64,000 nucleotides of DNA from Rhynchopus euleeides. Its lineage: Eukaryota > Euglenozoa > Diplonemea > Diplonemida > Diplonemidae. This document shows positions 1 to 12,815 of this stretch, in pieces (position 1 is the stretch's first letter; every line of letters starts with the position of its first letter). A program made the translations under genes and the position numbers. The stretch spans positions 1,736,001 through 1,800,000 of the forward strand of contig OY723265.1 of NCBI GenBank assembly GCA_963210315.1. Direction: 5' to 3'. The notes beneath the pieces are model-generated. The model was not told the origin of the DNA. It was given only the letters and a program-made list of their open reading frames with translations, and searched no databases.

Positions 1-3000
1 CACGCGGAGAAGGTGTCGGAGTGTGAGAAGGGGCTGCGTCTGCTGAACACCGAGAAGGATTTCACCAAGGGTGATGACCAGGCGCGTGATCTGAAGTCCC
101 GCCTGGAGCACGAGCACCGCAACCTGGCAGAGGTGGACAGCCGCGTGGGGCAGCTGAAGGAGCAGCTGGCCATCAACAAGCAGGAGCTGCAGGCCCGCAG
201 CGAGTCGCATGCCAAGGAGCAGGCGAGGTACACAAAGGCGAGCGACGCGCTGCCCAAGCTGCGTGCCCTGGAGCAGGAGAAGCTCGGTGAGGTGGAGACC
301 CTCAAGAAGCAGCTGCAGGAGCTGGGCAGCGAGGGTGCCGTCACCAAGGCCCTGAAGCGTCTGAAGCAGCAGGGCGGTCTCGACGGGTATTATGGACGGC
401 TGGGGGACCTGGGGACCATCGATGACAAGTATAGTGCTGCGGTTTCCTCCGCGTCGGGCGGGCATCTCAACACCCTAGTTGTGGACTGCGAGGAGACGGG
501 GCAGAAGATCCTGAAATATCTGAAGGAGACCAACACGGGGCGTGCCAGCATCCTGCTGCTGGACCACCAGCAGCGTGCGTTTGGCGAGCGCATCAAGGCG
601 GAGTTCCGCGGGCCTGGCGGGCTGCCGCGTCTGTTTGATTTGATTGAGCCGTGCCACCCTAGGTTCGCAGCAGCGTTCTACAGCGGCGTGCGGGATACCC
701 TCGTGGCGGATGACATGGAAGTCGCGACACGCATCGCCTTTGCAGACAAGAGGTCCCGCCCGCGCGTCGTGACCCTGAAGGGGGAGCTGATCGAGCAGAC
801 GGGTACCATGACTGGTGGAGGGCGGACCAACTCTCACAGCGGTGGGATGCGGTCGTACCAAGTGTCGCAGGAGGACCAGGAGGTGCTGAGGGCGAAGCTG
901 GGCCAAGCGCAGGGTCAGCTGGAGCAGGTCAACACAGATGCCCGGCAGCTCAACGCGCAGATCCACGACTCGAAGAACAAGCTGCTGTCGCTCAACGCTT
1001 CGGTGAAGGAGATGCAGAGTCTCATCAGGAGCCGTACCGGTGAGCTTGCCGCCAGCGAGGACAGGGTGAAGCAGGTGCGTGCCACTGTCGAGCAGGTCCA
1101 GACGGAGCAGTCTCTGATGGAGGAGAAGATGAAGGCGGATGCCGCAAAGATCAAACAGATCGAGGAGCGGGTGGAGACTGCGCAGGCGCAGCTGGAGGAG
1201 GCGCGCGCCGGGAAGAAGGACATGGACCAGCAGCTCGAGGTGCTGGAGGCGCAGATGGATAAGATCGGGGGGACGAGCTACACCAAGCTGAAGCACACCA
1301 TCAAGGCGAACTCCGATCGCGTCGCGGAGCTCGAGAAGAAGGTTTCCACCTCGGGCGCTGCGGTGAATGCGGGGAACAAACACCTTGCAGGGCGGCGGCA
1401 GGCTATCGAGAAGACGGAGAAGGAGCAGGACCGCACCAAGGCGCATCTCGACTCCCTGGGAGAGGTTGATGAGGAGGACGACGAGCAGCTGAAGTCAGCC
1501 AAGGCGAAGGTGAAGGAGATCAAGAAGGAGATCGACGAGCAGAAGAAGGCGACAGAGAAGGTCGAAAAGCAGCGTGATAAGTGCAAGGCATCTCTCAACG
1601 ACAGGAAGGCTGACGAAGCCAAGGCACAGCACGACCTGAAGGCGCAGAAGGGTGACACGGAACAGGCGAGGGCCAAGGTGCATACCCTCGAGGGAACACT
1701 GTCTAACATCGACGAGGCGCTGCGGAAGAGTATCGATAAATACGGCACGACTATTCTGGACCCGGAGGAGATTGAGGACCCGACGACGTTTGACTTCACG
1801 ACGTACAGCGTGGCTGTGTCGAAGGAGGAGTTGGGGCAGTACGACCAGACAGCGGTGAAGCGTGCCATTCAGCGTCTCGAGGAGACGCAGAAGAAGCTGT
1901 CGCCAAACGTGAAGGCGCTGGAGGAGTGGAGGGAGAAGAACAAAGTGCTGCTCAAGCGGTCCGAAGACCTGAAGGAGGTGAGCGAGAGGCGGACAGAGGC
2001 ACAGACAGCAGTGGAGACGCTGAAGAAGACACGGCATGACGAGTTTATGACGGGTTTCCAGGCCATCACCTACAAGCTGAAGGAGATGTACCAGATGCTG
2101 ACAATGGGGGGCGATGCGGAGCTGGAGCTTGTCGACACATTCGACCCTTTCACCGAGGGGCTGCTGTTCAGCGTGCGGCCGCCGAAGAAGTCGTGGAAGC
2201 ACATTTCGAACCTCTCGGGAGGTGAGAAGACCCTGTCATCCCTCGCGCTCGTGTTCGCCCTGCACCACTTCAAGCCAACGCCTCTCTACGTTATGGATGA
2301 GATCGATGCTGCCCTGGACTTCAAGAATGTGGTATGTTTTGGGATCTGCACCTTGCCTTTTTCTCTCCTGAGGCCGGGGTGGGGGAGGGGGTATAGAGTA
2401 ATCTTGCAGCGTGCATGGTTCGGCAGTGCCAAATCCGCCCGTCGTGTAATTTCCACCGCCGCCACCACCGCAGTCGATTGTGGCGAATTATGTGACGTCT
2501 GCTGCGAGCAACGCGCAGTTCATTATCATCTCGCTGCGCAGCAATATGTTTGAGCTTGCCAACCGCCTGGTTGGGATCTGCAAGACAGAGAACTGCACGC
2601 AGAGGTATGTGTAGGTGGGAGGGGGAGGGGTAGGGGGGGTAGGGCCACTGTGGTGTTTCTTCTCGCGGCGTTGCGTGGGGTGGGTGCAATGTGTTTTTGG
2701 TGCGTAGGCTTGTCCGCCGGGCTGGCAGTCGTTGATTCCACAAAAAGAGTATACAATCGGTGCCCCCACCATCTGCCAGAGGGTTTCGGATGCCGTGGCG
2801 ACGCTCTCTCGTCTTCCCCTTTATGTAGGTTGTTGCCGTTTTGCGGAGCTTGCCGTCCATCTTGAAACCCTTCAGGATTGTTATCCTGCCCGCCCCATCC
2901 ATGCCCCTTGTTACTCTCCTGACGGTGCAGCTCGGGGGTCAGGGCGGTAGCCGTCGTGGCTGCACCTCGTCCAGGCGCTTTTGAAGCTTTTCCCCCACAG

Positions 3001-3449
3001 ATGTCCGCTTCTTTTCCATTCCTGTCATCTCCTTCTCTATCGCGCTGGCCATGTCGACGATGCGGTTCTTTGCACACCACAGCCGTACTATTTTTGGGGG
3101 GCCGATACATCCATCCCCACTGTGGCCGCACACACCTCCACCATATCCACTACAGTGCTGCGATCAACCCAGCGAACTACACAAGCCTTCTGCCACCCGT
3201 GCCTGTTGCCGAGCATATTAACAACGGGATGGCACCGCTGCTGCAGCAGCAGGCGGCCCTCCAACGCAGCCAGACTGCACCACGGTATGTGTTGCATGAT
3301 TCTTTACGTGGTCTGATGTTCCAACCCCAGCCCCTCCCAGCCCCTCACACCACACCAACCAAAACACACGCAGGGTGGTGGAGAAGCGCGTGCTTGAAGA
3401 ACCAACCACACCGCAGCAGCAGAAGATGCGGCGTGTCGATACGCCGTGA
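1..3449 (+). CDS. SMC4: Condensin subunit SMC4, 5' end outside the window
   Basis: This is the hinge, second coiled coil and C-terminal ATPase head of SMC4, the condensin core ATPase that compacts mitotic chromosomes. Exons read 1-2331, 2474-2604, 3156-3284 and 3374-3449; all three donors are GTATGT. The SMC4-type hinge begins with GRLGDLGTIDDKYSAAVSS and includes TGTMTGGG. Long heptad-rich coiled coil follows. The head carries the ABC signature NLSGGEKTLSSLALVFALH and Walker B LYVMDEIDAALDFKN. Exon 2 continues the family sequence (SIVANYV, QFIIISLRSNMFELANRLVGI). Exon 3 joins in frame to give TENCTQSAAINPANYTSLL, which matches the family's usual ending. Intron 2 is long (551 bp). Unspliced readthrough would stop soon after 2604, so the distal exons matter. 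A basic tail (KMRRVDTP) follows. The N-terminal Walker A head lies upstream of the window. Confidence 0.95.
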
Positions 3450-5205
3450 TATGACAACAAAAATAGGCCATTTTTTCCCTCCCATCCCCTCCCCTCCCTT
3501 CCCCTCCCTCCCCACTCTTCATGCCAAACACGCCGCCCCTCGCCCCAGCTCCTCCCCCCCCCCCCCCCCGCTATTAGACCATTCCTTATTTAGAGAACGG
3601 GAGGGGTGGGTGTGGGGTGTGGGTGTGTGTGTGTGGGGACTCCGAATCGCAAGGAGGATGAAAACTTAAAAATAGGTTTGAAACAAATCGAATGGGGTTG
3701 GGCTCCGGGCCCACGCCCCTCCCCCCCGCGCCGCCTCCATTCTTGTGCCACGGGGCATTTGTTGTGTGGGTTTCCCCACCTCATTCACCCCCCCGGGGAT
3801 TTTCTAAGGCCTTTTCAAAGGCATTCTCCATGCCCTCCCCTCAGGGGCAGGTGTGGCCTGTGCTTCAGGTTTTACAGGAGGTGATGGGAGATAGGGGGTG
3901 CTCGCCCCCTGCTCCATCCAAACGCCAACCACCTTTACGCCCGCCGGCTGGCTGCATCTTACCCGCCACGCTGGGCTGGGTATTCACACCCAAGGGGCAT
4001 GGTGGAGGCGGGGGGGGCCAAAACCCAGCAGCCCCCACGCGTGGTGTGTGGTGTGTTCAAAGTGGCGGGTCTCTCCTTAAGTGCTACTGTGTTCCCCACC
4101 CCCTACACCCATTCCCTCCCCCCCAAGCCCCCTCCCCCCTCTGCTCGCCTGCTTGCCTGCACCCACATCTCAATCCAACGAAGATGAATAGAGTTTTTTT
4201 TTGACATTTATTTTTTGACCCAGAGTTTAGACTGAACCGTGAGACTTGCTAGTTTGCTGTGCAATTCTTCCTGACGCAGATGGGTGTTCGGTGGGACCAC
4301 CACTCTAACTGCAGCGTGGGTATTCCCTACGGGCAGTGGAGTGGTGGTCGGGGCAGGACAGAGAGAATGGTGGTTGTCTGCGGTGTTGGTGGTGTGGAGA
4401 CCAAAGCAGGGTGACAGCGGCAGTCTCTAAGGCAAGGCCTTGCTGTTCTGCCTGCGCCACAAAACAAAATGCAACGCATCTGGGGGAAAATCACAAAGCA
4501 GAATCGACAACCCCCCCCTTGCAAAAGCCCCTTGCTTGCTGTTTGGAGACTGTTGTGTTTGTGTTGCCCTCAGTAGCGCTGCCCCGCTCCCCACCCGACA
4601 CGCAGTGAGGGAGTCCTGTTGTGGGATGATCGTTTAAACCCTTCAAGCGATGCCATGGCAGAGGCATGCAATAGCAGAAACCAGGCCAGGGTGAATCGTG
4701 TGGTGTGCACATGGGTGTGGGTCGGGGGGGAGGAGGAATTGTTAGAGCTCCACCTCTCCCGAAAGCGTCTTGCAAAAAATAAAATACAGCGGCATTTGGC
4801 ATTGTGTGCTGCAGAGTGGCGGTGAGGAGCTTTCGGTGCCTCATCCAACACCCCTCCATCCACACCCCCCCCCTCTCTCTCTCCCTCTCCTTGCGATGCG
4901 GGATAGACTCTGCGACAAAAAAATATATGATCCGGACCCACACACCCCACCCCACACCCAACGAGTGAAAGGAGATCATTCTTGCGCTTCCTTCTACTTC
5001 TATTTCACTCCCCCACACCCAACCGCCCAACCACCCAGGCTGCGTGAGGGTGGGGGGCGAGAGCCACCTCCCGGCCCCCACCAACCCCCCCCCCCCCCCC
5101 CCACCGACCGCCCTCACCGCCACCCCCCGCCCCTCTCCGTGGCAGGGGGAAGGGGGTGGGGCACCGAGGTCTGCGGGAGGGGCGTGTGAGCGCGGGGGCC
5201 GCACG
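3450..5205. other. Spacer between SMC4 and the exchanger gene
   Basis: No convincing coding exon was found. The spacer holds GT/GGGT-rich and C-rich low-complexity sequence, including pure C runs at 3554-3569 (16 bases) and 5085-5102 (18 bases). Shortly before the next gene a pyrimidine-rich stretch ends in CTCCGTGGCAG (to about 5151), a candidate 5' splice or trans-splice acceptor for that gene. Confidence 0.6.
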
Positions 5206-8200
5206 ATGCATCGCTCGCGGAGCAGGGCCATGGGCTCCGTCAGATGGCACAGACGGATCAGACGGCAGATCGGGACGAAGGGCGTGATGATTGTGGTCTG
5301 CCTGGCCCTCGTATATATGGCTCAGGTGGCTGTGGGGTGGGACCCGAACTACTCCAACTTGATAGCCTCTGAAGGGGGTGCCCGCCTGGCTGGCTACAAG
5401 CGCGTGGTGTGGGGCGGGAGCAGCGGAGACTTCGTCGCGGAGTTCTACCACAGCAACGGGAGCGACACATGCGACTCCTGGATCCTCGTCCCCGGGGAGA
5501 ACATATGGAGCAAACCCGTGCGGGGGATGCTCTATCTTCTTGCCCTTCTCTACACATTCCTCGGCATTGCGATTATCTCGGATGTCTTCATGGCTTCGAT
5601 CGAACGCATCACCGCAGCTAAAACCGAGGTGAAGGTGAAAGAGGATGGCTCGCAGTATGTCATAACTGTTGTCGTCTGGAACGAGACGGTGGCAAACCTC
5701 ACGCTGATGGCTCTTGGATCGTCCGCCCCCGAGATCCTGATGTCTGTGATGGAAACTATCATGACACTGGAGTCGGAGCCGGGTGAGCTGGGCCCGTCGA
5801 CCATCGTGGGGTCCGCCGCATTCAACCTGTTCGTCATCACCGGGGTCTGCATGCTGACGGAGGAGAGCAAGAAGATCAAGGAGCTCGGCGTTTTTCTCAT
5901 CACTTCGTTCTCCTCCATATTCGCCTATGTGTGGATGGTGATTTCGCTGGTCCTGTGGACGCCCGATGAGGTGACCATCGCAGAGGGTGTCATCACCTTC
6001 ATGTTCTTCCCTCTTCTGGTGCTGGTGGCGTATTTGCAAGACAGGGGGTGGTTCCGCAACAAGCAGGATACGCATGTCGAGCAGCGGCTTATTTCAGCCA
6101 ACGTGGAGCACGGACAGGTATGTGGGCTTAAATTTTTGGGTCGGGTGGCGTGACCATCATGGAGCCCACTGGAGCTGGCACATATCTGGCACAGAACCCA
6201 TATGGAGGAAGGGAGGTTTGGTGGAAGGGCAGACTCACTCTGGTGGAGGAGGGTGGTTGGTGGGGACAGGGCTCAAAAAATAACTTCTCATCCAAAACAC
6301 AGATCGACCGTGACAACATCCAGGAGCTGTGGCGCAAGATGAAGCACGACGGGCGTGGCACAGACACATCGGAGGTATGCCAACGCTGCCACATTGCGGC
6401 GTGTCTCCCCCCCCCCCCCCTAGGGGGGGTCAAATGGGGGTGACAAACACGATTTTTCAAAAAACCGGCGCAGAGGCCCCAAAGCCCCCGTAAACCCTCC
6501 AAACCCCCCCAGATCGGTCCGGAAACCCATCGAACCCCACTTTTCCACCATTCCGGGCACCTCAGGTGCCCGAATTGGGGTACCTAAATTTTGTGCCACC
6601 GTTTGGTACCGGACAGTGCCACTGTGTGGGAGGTTGGAAAAGAAAATGCCCCAACACACCACATCTGAGGGTTGCAATGCATGTTGCTTGCCAACCACGT
6701 CATCCGGTGGGTGTCAGGCGCTATGTAGGTGGCATGAGCCAGGTCTTCGATGTGTTCTGGCTTGTATATGTACCTCCCTGCCTGCGGCACAGGCACTGCC
6801 TTTGTCCCCCACACCAGCCACAGAGAGCGTATTGTACTCGGTCCACGGTTGCTGATTCATTGTGATGCGTTGTATCCTCGAGTGAACGTCACACACTAGT
6901 GGCACCACCACCCGCCATCCGAGAGCTGTATTGACTTTGCGCCCTTCCGTTGCATTCACCTCGCCACGCATATTGCACCGTTCAGTACCAGTGCTCTTGG
7001 GCCAGGCAAAGTAGACCGCAGCAACTACCAATTCTGGCACAATGGGTACCACGACAGCGCACTTCGTGTGTTCCCGGAATGTACAGCTCGTGTTGCAACA
7101 GTCGTTGTCAACACATCCCGGTTGTGGAGCACTGCTGCACAGGAATCACACGACCATCTGGACTTGTTCCGTACCTACAGGCAGCCTCCCGGTGCATGGT
7201 GGCAGGGAGGTACATATACAAGCCAGAACTCATCGAAGACCTGGCTAATGCCACCTACATAGCGCCTGACACCCACCGGATGACGTGGTTGGCAAGCAAC
7301 ATGCATTGCAACCCTCAGATGTGGTGTGTTGGGGCATTTTCTTTTCCAACCTCCCACACAGTGGCACTGTCCGGTACCAAACGGTGGCACAAAATTTAGG
7401 TACCCCAATTCGGGCACCTGAGGTGCCCGGAATGGTGGAAAAGTGGGGTTCGATGGGTTTCCGGACCGATCTGGGGGGGTTTGGAGGGTTTACGGGGGCT
7501 TTGGGGCCTCTGCGCCGGTTTTTTGAAAAATCGTGTTTGTCCACGTAAAAGGGTGGCATTTGACCCCCCCTACCCCCCCCCCCCCCCCCATCTGCAAGCT
7601 CACCGGCGAGATTCCCTCAATATGCCAGGCCCGGTTGTCCTGTCGTGTCGCTGAATGCCTCTCGCCTCGGGTCTCTTATTTCTTCCTTCAGATTTTGCAC
7701 TGCACAGCTCTTTCTTTGGGATGAGGCAGGGGTGTTGAAAAAAGGGTTGCCGGGTTTCTTTTGTGTTGTTTGTGCAACCCTCTGGTCACCTGCACGTTGG
7801 GGCGTGGAGTGTAGGTGAACAAAACGTTGCTCCCACTGCAACCTTTTTAGTTGCCTTCCGTGAGCACGGTGCGTTTCACACAAAAACAGTGCCAAAACAC
7901 GCCACACCCTCCGTCCCCCTGCGCCTTCTCTTTGCTTTGATCCGATGCGCGCTGCCACACCCACCCCCGAGCAGTTCGAGGCGCTGGACCTCATCATGAA
8001 GGCAAAGGAGCTGCAGAAGCACCACGCCAAGGCAGGCCTCTCGGCTGCACAGTGGAGCCACGCCGCATACAGGATGAACGCCCTGCGCTCGGTATGCCGG
8101 CTGCCTTCTGTGGAGGGGGTTCCGGAGTTGTTTCTGCACGGGGGTGTGCACTCCCGCCCCACCGCGACCCCTGCCCCACCCCTGCACCACCCCAGATGAC

Positions 8201-10357
8201 GAAGAGGCCCTGCTTCATCGAGAAGAAGAACACGATGCCGCAGCTCGTGCGTCCGGCACCCAAGGATGCGCCGGACAACGAAGACACTGTGGTCAAAATG
8301 CATGCCCACGAGAGCACACCCCACACCGTCCGCAAGCTCAGCCAGCCGAATGATAACAGCGTGCGCTCTCAGAAGGGCATTCTCGAGTGGTCCTCTGCAG
8401 CTTACACTATTATCGAGAACGAGAAGCAGGTGAAGCTGACGATTGTCCGCCACGGTGGGTCGGACGACACTGTCACGGTGAAGTATTTCACCAAGGCAGG
8501 CACCGCCCTGCCCGAGCTGAAGTATGAAGAGGCTGATGGGATCATCGTGTTCGAATCGCACGAGCTGAAGAAGGACGTCTTCATCAACATCATCGACGAC
8601 AAGCAGTATCAGGAGGACCAACACTTCTTCGTCATCCTGGCCTCCCCCTCCAACGGCGCCATCCTGGGGGAGAAGATCAAGACAGAGGTCACCATCATCG
8701 ACGACGACCTGCCGGGGCAGGTGGAGTTCCTGAAGCCCTACATCTCCTTCTCGGAGTCCTGCGTCGTGGCCCTCATCCCGCTGGTCCGCCGCAACGGGGC
8801 TGACGGGAAGATCAGCGTCAACATCAAGTCGGAGGATGAGACGGCTAGGAACGGGAAGACGTACGACTTCGACGACCAGGTCGTGGAGTTCAACCATGAA
8901 GAGACAATGGCAACCGCTGCCGTTACCATTACAGATGAGACGTTCTATGAGAAGATGGAGACGTTCCGAATGGTTCTGTCTGATCCTGCCGGTGGGGCCA
9001 CCATCGGACGTGTTGGGGAGTGTCGCGTCACAGTGACAAACGACCCCGAGGTGTCGGCGTTGATCGACCAGGTGATGCAGCAGCTCACAGACGAGCAGGA
9101 CGATCTGATGCACAAGATGGGCACCACCAGCTGGGGCGAGCAGTTCCGCGACGCCATGATGCTCGATGCTCACGATGAGAATGTCACGGGCTTCGACCTC
9201 CTGATGCACTTCCTGACGATCTTCTGGAAGGTCCTGTTTGCGGTGGTGCCGCCCACCGCGATGGCGGGCGGGTGGGCCACCTTCTTCGCAGCCCTCCTGT
9301 TCATCGGACTGATTGTCGTGTGGGTCTCAGAGGTGGCCACCCTCTTCGGGTGCGTCTGTGGGTTGCCGAACCCTGTCACCGCAATCACCTTCGTCGCCCT
9401 GGGAACCTCGCTGCCCGACCTGTTCGCATCGAAGACGGCTATCGAGGAGGTATGGGCTGTCGAGCTGGCAAGGGCTGCCATCCAACACACAGTTTACAGT
9501 GTAGCAGCAAACATGTGAGGTAAAAGCCTTCATGCTGTGTGCCTGAGTTTCACTAGGTTAGTCGCTAGGTTGCTGGGCCTTGCTCTTCACCACCACACCC
9601 ACACATCCTGCAGGAGGAGCATGCTGATGCATCAATCGGGAACGTGACGGGAAGCAACTCCGTCAACGTGTTCCTTGGCCTCGGGCTTCCGTGGCTGATT
9701 GCGTCGGTGTACAAGGAAGCCAAGGGCGAGAAGTACCTGTATGTACCCTGCCCGTACACCTTTGGACTCAGATCCCTTTGCCTGGGCACGGTCTATTGAG
9801 AAAGCTCTGTGGGGGCTGGCCCCCAGCAGAGGTTGCCAAACCAACCAGGGGCAAAAAGAAAGAACGGATGACGAAGCCAAGGATATTCCGCCCGATTGGG
9901 TGGGTGGGCTGCCTTCCTGAATCAGCTGTGGGGTGCAGAAAAGCCTCGTGTGAAAAACGCATGCCCACCGCCCTCACTCGCAGGTTCCCTTCCGGTGACC
10001 TCGGCTTCTCCGTGGGCGTCTTCATCGCCGGTGCCGTGATCTGCTTGATACTGCTGGCAATCAACAGGAGGGTCAACGGAGGCGAGCTAGGGGTATGCAT
10101 GCATCTGCTATTTGGATTGGAGTGAAGAACGGAGTGGCTGGGGGTGGGGGCAGCCCCAACACCTCCGATGGTGCTGATCTACCAGTGACTGTGTGCACAG
10201 ACACGGCATAAACTTTGTCAGGGTATCCGGGTATCACTACTGTCGCCACACCACCGCACAACAGGGACCGTGGAAGAAGCCGCTGTGCGGGCTCCTCTGC
10301 AGCATATGGGTGGTGTACATCGTCCTCTCGTCGCTGAAGTCTACCGGAAAAATATGA
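5206..10357 (+). CDS. Na+/Ca2+ exchanger (NCX/SLC8 type) with two Calx-beta domains
   Basis: Predicted membrane antiporter that exports Ca2+ in exchange for Na+. Exons: 5206-6117, 6303-6374, 7975-8091, 8196-9449, 9614-9738, 9984-10092 and 10265-10357, about 893 residues, all donors GTATG. The N-terminus is basic, then hydrophobic. The alpha-1 repeat has [13 protein letters not shown] (about residue 169) and [15 protein letters not shown] cytoplasmic loop starts in exons 2-3 ([13 protein letters not shown]). Exon 4 encodes two Calx-beta domains with acidic Ca2+-site motifs such as [10 protein letters not shown]. The alpha-2 repeat has [16 protein letters not shown], split by an intron before [21 protein letters not shown]. 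The last exon gives [20 protein letters not shown], matching the family's final helix. The start is ATG 5206; ATG 5230 is also possible. Intron 3 (6375-7974) hosts a transposon. Family is clear; ion selectivity is inferred. Confidence 0.93.
6423..7570. mobile_element. Non-autonomous TIR/foldback DNA transposon inside an exchanger intron
   Basis: Two long inverted repeats, 6423-6782 and 7201-7570, match almost throughout and enclose about 418 bp of unique sequence. The tips read GGGGGGGTCAAATG on the left and CATTTGACCCCCCC on the right. Each is flanked by TA (6421-6422 and 7571-7572), as expected for a TA target duplication of the Tc1/mariner/pogo superfamily. Small indels between the arms (near the outer 40 bp and at the AATGCCAC/GAGCCAGG stretch) show some age. 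No transposase is encoded. C runs of 14 and 17 bases abut both ends. It makes up most of the 1.6-kb intron and does not interrupt coding sequence. Confidence 0.88.
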
Positions 10358-10751
10358 AGCCCTGCAGCGCCCCTCCGCCGCCTCTATCTCTCCGTCAGGC
10401 CGCCTCCGTTGCTGTTCCGTGCAAATCAATGCAACTGTTTTGCCCAAAACAGGCAGTGCACCTCCAGCCAAACACCTGTTTCGCGGAACCCATATTAATC
10501 CGAATGCGCCTGTGTACGACATGTGTGGTGAAGTCCACAGCCGGGCCCTGGTGCCCCTCACACAAAAGAACCATCATGTGGCACAATTGTTGTGTGGAAC
10601 GTCACGCGTTTGGCTTCCCTTTGCAAGGTGGGGTTTTGTGTCTGTGGCACTCACCTTGCACTAACCACTAATTTCCGATGGCACGGGCCTTGGGACCTCA
10701 AGGCCGTTCACATCGGAGGGTTGCGAGTGGACCAAGAAGAGGGGAATAAAA

Positions 10752-10859
10752 GGGGGTCTTCGCTACGGGGTGGTCGTCAGTGCATTTTGGTGCATTTCCT
10801 GTTGAATTGGCTGAAAACTGACGAAGTTTGTCGAAGTTTGTCGACCAGCGAAGACCCCC
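10752..10859 (+). repeat. 108-bp mini inverted-repeat element, copy 1
   Basis: The unit starts GGGGGTCTTCGCTACGGGG and ends AGCGAAGACCCCC, so the ends are 11-13 bp inverted repeats. The interior has TGCATTTTGGTGCATTTCC and a doubled GAAGTTTGTC. A near-identical copy lies inverted at 12304-12411, and a diverged one of almost the same length at 29665-29773. Confidence 0.8.
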
Positions 10860-11329
10860 AAAGACGTATTTGCGTGCCTGTCTTTGTTTGTTGGATCCCA
10901 ACGCCATCTCTTCATTTATTTCTCCTCCCTCAACTACCTTCAACTCGTTTGATTCCTCCGATTGGTTGATTGTTTTGCTGCAGTGCATTTTTTTGGCACT
11001 TCCACCGCCATGTGTAGCGCACGGGTTATCAGAACTGGATGACAACTGAATACCGCCTTGCACGAATGTCATGAGCGTGAAAACTGTAGATCATGCATAG
11101 GAAAGATCACCACCACAGCACCGCAGGGGGGGGCTCCCAGTAACAGTGGTGTCCTCTAGGAGAGGGATGCGGGATGAGGTGTTGCTGTGCCTGGGTTACC
11201 ACCCAAATGGCCGCCATATTGTTTCAGGCATTTCTGTAGAATCCCCCCCGTGCGTATCCGCTTCGGGTCACGTCGAAGTGTTTCTATTCCAGCAAGACAT
11301 TCCTCCACCCACAGGTTTTTTTTTACTAG

Positions 11330-11527
11330 TTACGAGCGACGAAGCGTAGCGAAGTCGCGAAGTAACGAAGGAAATCGTACGACTGAAGCTTTGGATTAGC
11401 ACCTCATGCCACTTCACAGGGCCTCAACACAGCCTTGAGACAGTGCGCTCAACAAAAAGTAGTCCGGAACTGTTCTCCCACAGTTGCTGGACAGGGTGTC
11501 TATAATAAAGCGAAAGGAGTACGATTT
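11330..11527 (+). repeat. Direct repeat, copy A
   Basis: Starts TTACGAGCGACGAAGCGTAG and ends near AAAGCGAAAGGAGTACGATT. It matches 12632-12815 in the same orientation with small indels. It contains CCACTTCACAGGGCCTC, also found at about 38985-39001, which hints at a wider repeat family. No coding potential seen. Confidence 0.75.
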
Positions 11528-12303
11528 GTTTTCTTTTCACACGGTATTTCACACAACCCGGCAGACTGGCAGCCGCCGGGTTGTGTGAAATATTTTATAA
11601 AAACCTTTTGTGGGCTGGGCTGTGGGGCGGGGCCCACCACCACCGCCCCCACCCCACCCCTGTCGCAGCAGCCACATTTCTTTGGCAACTGCCACACCTC
11701 CCTCACATTTTGGAGTTCTTTTACAAGAACGTCCTTGTTGGGAAGAAGACCTTCAGAACGGCACCACACCCCTGTGTATGCACGCATTCCCATGCGCTGC
11801 CCAGGGCCCAGGTGTCGGGGTCTCGGGGGTGTGGGTTAGCCATGCTCAAAGGGGATACCTCCTCTCAACCGTTTGTGAAAGTTGTTGCTCGTGTTGTGTG
11901 CAAGGAGGGCAGGTCGAATTATCATCGAAGTTCGCTCGGTGGAGCTTACACGGCAATTATTAACGCGTGTGTGTGAGGGGGCACATGGCCGCAAAGCTCG
12001 AAGCGTGCCAGCAAACAAATGGCTTCTCACTCCCTGTGCTGCGGGGCTCCTCATATATTTTCCGAAAAGTGGCAGGAATGTGTTGTGTGTGCAGCGGAAT
12101 GGGTGTGTGTGCCCCTGCCAGTTTATCTCATCGCGCGGCTACAAGTATTTTTTTTGAGAGTTGTGCAACAACGCAGGAAACTGTGCCAGTGCAGATCCTT
12201 GCAGAACTCCCCACACGCTTCATGACAGGCGCGTGGAGTGCTCTCGCGATCGACGAATACCCTTCGGCTCTTCTCTCGTTTCCCTTTCAGATTTGCACTA
12301 ATA

Positions 12304-12411
12304 GGGGGTCTTTGCCGGTCGACAAACTTCGACAAACTTCGTCAGTTTTCAGCCAATTCAACAGGAAATGCACCAAAATGCACTGACGACCACCCCGTAG
12401 CGAAGACCCCC
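12304..12411 (-). repeat. 108-bp mini inverted-repeat element, copy 2 (inverted)
   Basis: Reverse complement of the 10752-10859 unit with only a few differences (for example GGTCGACAAACTTC for the tail of copy 1). Same 108-bp length and same GGGGGTCTT / AGACCCCC ends. The two copies lie in opposite orientation about 1.45 kb apart. Confidence 0.8.
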
Positions 12412-12631
12412 ATACACAGTTTTGCTGGATTTCCCCCATGTTTTTTGCAGGGGGTTGGTGGGGGAGTGGTGTGCACAAAAAAGGGTGTGGCGTTCTCCGC
12501 GTTCGAACAACATGTCAGACACACCAGCAACAAGGGGTGTGCTGCAGTCTGCAACGAGAGTCCCGTCCCTTCCAGGATGGGGTGGGTGCATCACAAGATA
12601 CACACACATGCGTAGTTGTAATTTTTACGAG

Positions 12632-12815
12632 TTACAAGCGATGAAGCGTAGCGAAGTAAGTCGTACGACTGAAGCTTTTGGATTAGCACCTTCATGCCAC
12701 TTCACAAGGCCTCAACACAGCCTTGAGACAGCAAGTGTGCGCTCAGCAAGAAAGTAGTCCGGAACTGTTCTCCCAGTTGCTGGGCATACAATAAAGCGAA
12801 AGGGGTACGATTTTT
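12632..12815 (+). repeat. Direct repeat, copy B
   Basis: Second copy of the 11330-11527 repeat. It shares GAAGCGTAGCGAAGT, CGTACGACTGAAGCTTT, GGATTAGCACC and AGTAGTCCGGAACTGTTCTC, with short indels. Confidence 0.75.

Noticed and set aside
475-2202. Long minus-strand open frames opposite SMC4 (up to 323 codons)
   Set aside because: They are antisense shadows of a GC-rich coiled-coil gene; composition is Leu/Arg-rich and no family is visible.
2956-3669. Plus-strand frame read as an independent gene
   Set aside because: Its middle part is SMC4 exon 3; the rest is intron or flank. Splicing at 3284/3374 explains it.
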